Of a stretch of 64,000 nt of DNA, positions 61,663 through 64,000 are shown in pieces. Location: contig JAEWGM010000008.1 in NCBI GenBank assembly GCA_023388315.1, forward strand, positions 66,577-130,576. The letters run 5' to 3'. The first letter of the stretch is position 1, and the number at the start of each line of letters is the position of its first letter. Both the position numbers and the translations under genes were made by a program. Below the pieces are notes generated by a model. The model saw only the letters and a program-made list of their open reading frames with translations, was not told the DNA's origin and ran no database searches. The stretch is from Bacteroidota bacterium. Its GTDB lineage: Bacteria > Bacteroidota > Bacteroidia > Bacteroidales > Dysgonomonadaceae.

Positions 61663-63539
61663 TTAAACATTCAGTCATCCTTTCTACACTCATATTCTGT
61701 TTTCTCTCTGTAAAAGCTATTGACCCGCCGCAAATTAACGATTCCATTCGACTTAATGAGGTAATTGTTACGGGCACAATGCCCAAAGTGAACCTGAGGA
61801 ATGTTCCCATGAGCGTTACCATTGTGGGCGAGCAGCAAATTCAATCGCGTTTGGAACCATCCCTGTTGCCCTTGCTCACAGAAGAAGTTCCCGGACTTTT
61901 TATCACGCAGCGTGGCGTTTTGGGCTACGGAGTAGCCGGTGGCGCGGCCGGAGGAATGAATATTCGGGGAATTGGCGGAGCACCCACAGCCGGGGTGTTG
62001 ATTTTGATTGATGGACATCCGCAATATATGGGATTAATGGGGCATCCGCTGGCCGACAGTTACCAATCTATGATGACAGAGCGCGTGGAAGTGGTTCGCG
62101 GGCCGGCATCGGTGCTTTACGGCTCCAACGCGATGGGTGGCGTAATCAATATCATCACAAAAAAACAACAACTGAACGGACTGCACAATTCCGCTCAATT
62201 AATGTATGGAAGCTACAACACGTTGAGTGCCGAAGCATCCAGCGGATGGCGAAAAGATAAGGTACATATTAACGGAAATATCGGTTACAATCGTTCCGAT
62301 GGGCATCGGGAAAATATGGATTTTGAGCAAATAAACGGATATGGAAAAATCGGATACGATGTTTCGGCGAATTGGTCAACATTTGTGGATTTGAATTTGT
62401 CGAATACCAAATCGTCCAATCCGGGAATGGTTTCGGCACCCATTATTGATAACGATGCCGATATCACCCGCGGAATGACATCCGTAGCCATTGAAAACGC
62501 GTACGAAAAAACATCGGGCGCAATCAAGTTTTTCTACAATTTCGGAACGCACAAAATAAACGACGGATACACCGAAGGACAACAACCCAAACCGTTTCGA
62601 TTCAATTCAACCGACCAAATGTTGGGCGTATCCATCTATCAATCATACAGTTTATTCAGAGGCAACCAAACTACCGCGGGATTGGACTACCAACGGTTCG
62701 GAGGCAAAGCTTGGAACAAATTTCCCGATGAAGCAAACAACACCGAAATTGCCGATGTGCACTTAAACAACATTGCCGGTTATGTAAACATTCAGCAAAC
62801 CGTGTTGGAAAACAGACTCACATTGAACGCGGGAGTGCGGTTGGACAACCACGAGATAAACGGCTCGGAATGGATTCCGCAGTTGGGAGTGAGTTTTACG
62901 CCATCGGCAGCCACCGTGGTGAAAGCCATTGTGAGTAAAGGATTTCGCAACCCCACCATTAGAGAAATGTATATGTTTCCGCCGCAGAACCCCGATTTAT
63001 TGCCGGAGCGGTTGATGAATTACGAGGTATCGCTGATGCAGTCGTTGCTGGAAAACAAACTCAGTTTGGGGTTAAACCTTTTCTACATAAAGGGCGACAA
63101 TATGATTCAGGTGGCTATGGTGGAAGGAAAACCGCTGAATGTGAATTCCGGAGAAGTGGAAAACAAAGGATTTGAAATTAGCTCAACTTATCGGGCAACC
63201 CGCCATTTACGTTTTTCAGCAAACTACAGTTTGTTGAATATGACGCACAAAATTCTGGGCGCACCCGAACATAAACTATATGTGGGTGGAAATTTCGCCA
63301 AAAACAAATGGAATTTTTCTACAGGTATTCAATACATTGCCGGTTTGTACAAGGCCGTAAGGCCGGAGCCGGTTAAAGAAGATTTTGTGGTGTGGAACGC
63401 ACGTGTAAATTACCAAGCGTTGGATTGGCTGAATTTGTTTTTGAAAGGTGAAAATTTACTTGGGCAGGAATATGAAATAAATGCCGGATATCCGATGCCA
63501 CGCACCACTGTTTTTGGCGGTGTGAGGGTGCATTTGTAA
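61659..63539 (+). CDS. TonB-dependent outer-membrane receptor (BtuB/CirA-like)
   Basis: 626 residues from ATG 61659 (61650 gives three more residues). Signal (about 1-22), no carboxypeptidase-like N-terminal domain. TonB box and plug begin IRLNEVIVTGTMPKVNLRNVP; plug motifs VEVVRGPASVLYGSNAMGGV, then INIITKK; barrel to GGVRVHL. Unlike the SusC proteins of the window it is a classic siderophore/vitamin-type receptor with no SusD. It overlaps the phosphoribosyltransferase gene, and the ECF S component lies upstream, so a single pathway of outer-membrane entry, inner-membrane entry and trapping by phosphoribosylation is suggested. Confidence 0.9.
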   Translation: MIKHSVILSTLIFCFLSVKAIDPPQINDSIRLNEVIVTGTMPKVNLRNVPMSVTIVGEQQIQSRLEPSLLPLLTEEVPGLFITQRGVLGYGVAGGAAGGMNIRGIGGAPTAGVLILIDGHPQYMGLMGHPLADSYQSMMTERVEVVRGPASVLYGSNAMGGVINIITKKQQLNGLHNSAQLMYGSYNTLSAEASSGWRKDKVHINGNIGYNRSDGHRENMDFEQINGYGKIGYDVSANWSTFVDLNLSNTKSSNPGMVSAPIIDNDADITRGMTSVAIENAYEKTSGAIKFFYNFGTHKINDGYTEGQQPKPFRFNSTDQMLGVSIYQSYSLFRGNQTTAGLDYQRFGGKAWNKFPDEANNTEIADVHLNNIAGYVNIQQTVLENRLTLNAGVRLDNHEINGSEWIPQLGVSFTPSAATVVKAIVSKGFRNPTIREMYMFPPQNPDLLPERLMNYEVSLMQSLLENKLSLGLNLFYIKGDNMIQVAMVEGKPLNVNSGEVENKGFEISSTYRATRHLRFSANYSLLNMTHKILGAPEHKLYVGGNFAKNKWNFSTGIQYIAGLYKAVRPEPVKEDFVVWNARVNYQALDWLNLFLKGENLLGQEYEINAGYPMPRTTVFGGVRVHL

Positions 63540-64000
63540 ACCAATTTAAGTTGCCCTTTCAGGGCGCAGATGCAACGGATAATTCTAACCCAACGCGATG
63601 CGTTGGGCTGAAATAAGGTAGGCTTTCAGCCTGAGAGTTGAGTTATAACATCCATCCCCAATTTATCAAAAGCAAATTGATAAAAAAGGTACTATCAACG
63701 CCACGAAGTGGCAACTTAACTCATCCAAATGCATCGCGTTGGGATAAAATGCAATAATCATGTAAGCCCAGCTTAAAAAACGCAGAAAATGGCACAATCA
63801 TTATCAAAATTATTTGTACAAATTATTTTCCGCAACCTCAATTTATAAAAAACAAATTGATAAACAAGGTAATATTAACGCCACGAAGTGGCAACTTAAC
63901 TCAGCCCAATGCATCGCGTTGGGATAAATAAAGTAACCAACAAAAGCGGGCTGTAAGCCCAGCTTAAAAAACGCAGAAAATGGCGCAATCATTATCAAAA
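63540..64000. repeat. Array of mini-hairpins with a ~180-base direct repeat at the window edge
   Basis: Perfect hairpins with 3-base loops: GCCCT/AGGGC (63553-63565), CCCAACGC/GCGTTGGG (63589-63607), AGGCT/AGCCT (63620-63632), GCCAC/GTGGC (63700-63712) and GGGCT/AGCCC (63948-63960). A block starting near 63656 repeats from about 63836, offset by 180 then 190 bases, with identical runs such as CCACGAAGTGGCAACTTAAC. The second copy reaches the window edge. No gene is visible. Confidence 0.8.

Noticed and set aside
63540..64000. Possible CRISPR array, because of repeated palindromes
   Set aside because: The repeat is about 180 bases long, occurs twice, the small palindromes differ from each other and no cas gene is near.
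1..64000. tRNA, rRNA, insertion sequence or prophage genes
   Set aside because: No tRNA cloverleaf was noticed in the gaps, and none of the proteins looks like a transposase, integrase or phage structural protein.

Overview
The window looks like a chromosomal stretch of a Bacteroidota bacterium, most likely order Bacteroidales. The evidence is two SusC/SusD pairs, an ECF sigma/FecR switch, many intergenic -7 elements of the TAnnTTTG type, lipoproteins with a Cys after Ser/Ala/Gly, and families largely confined to this phylum (DUF4919, DUF5077/DUF3472, DUF4230). I could not name the genus. I saw no rRNA, tRNA, CRISPR array, transposase or phage gene.

Region 1 (1-8.1 kb, minus strand): a TetR-controlled tripartite RND efflux operon (tetR, tolC-like, adaptor, RND pump), then a LiaF-like membrane sensor with a LytTR regulator. 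Region 2 (8.3-19.6 kb, plus strand): housekeeping and small accessory genes, namely an OB-fold lipoprotein, a DUF2461 protein, ispE, an S9 peptidase, a ParE-type toxin-antitoxin pair, an inositol-monophosphatase-family enzyme, a ZIP metal transporter, a XRE-cupin regulator with an acyl-CoA ligase, fabD and a DUF4919 protein. Region 3 (19.7-31.3 kb, mostly minus strand): a DUF3472 protein, two small proteins of unknown role, aroC with topA, a YigZ-family protein, an orphan antitoxin-like small gene, a B12-dependent ribonucleotide reductase and a serpin lipoprotein. Next come speA (plus strand) and a DUF4230 protein (minus strand).

Region 4 (34.3-60.5 kb, plus strand) is the most notable part. 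It is a large uptake and catabolism locus with ECF sigma, FecR, SusC with a signalling domain, SusD, a second SusCD pair, four Gfo/Idh/MocA oxidoreductases, three TIM-barrel isomerase/epimerase-like proteins, two DUF1080 proteins (one fused to a long HEAT-like repeat array and carrying two DUF1080 domains) and a secreted esterase. No recognisable glycoside hydrolase or polysaccharide lyase is present. The gene set fits oxidation-dependent glycoside cleavage (3-keto-glycoside chemistry), in which the sugar is oxidised first and then released by DUF1080 and isomerase-type enzymes. The locus is compositionally mosaic, with AT-rich blocks beside blocks of core-like composition.

Region 5 (60.6-64 kb): an ECF-transporter S component, a small phosphoribosyltransferase overlapping a TonB-dependent receptor, and an array of short hairpins with a ~180-base direct repeat running off the window edge.

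A second layer is non-coding. Degenerate tandem repeats of 7 bp sit at gene 3' ends and include stop codons at several sites. An 11-bp repeat family lies just upstream of three genes. Arrays of short hairpins, mostly with 3-base loops, fill two intergenic regions. These are described individually under findings.
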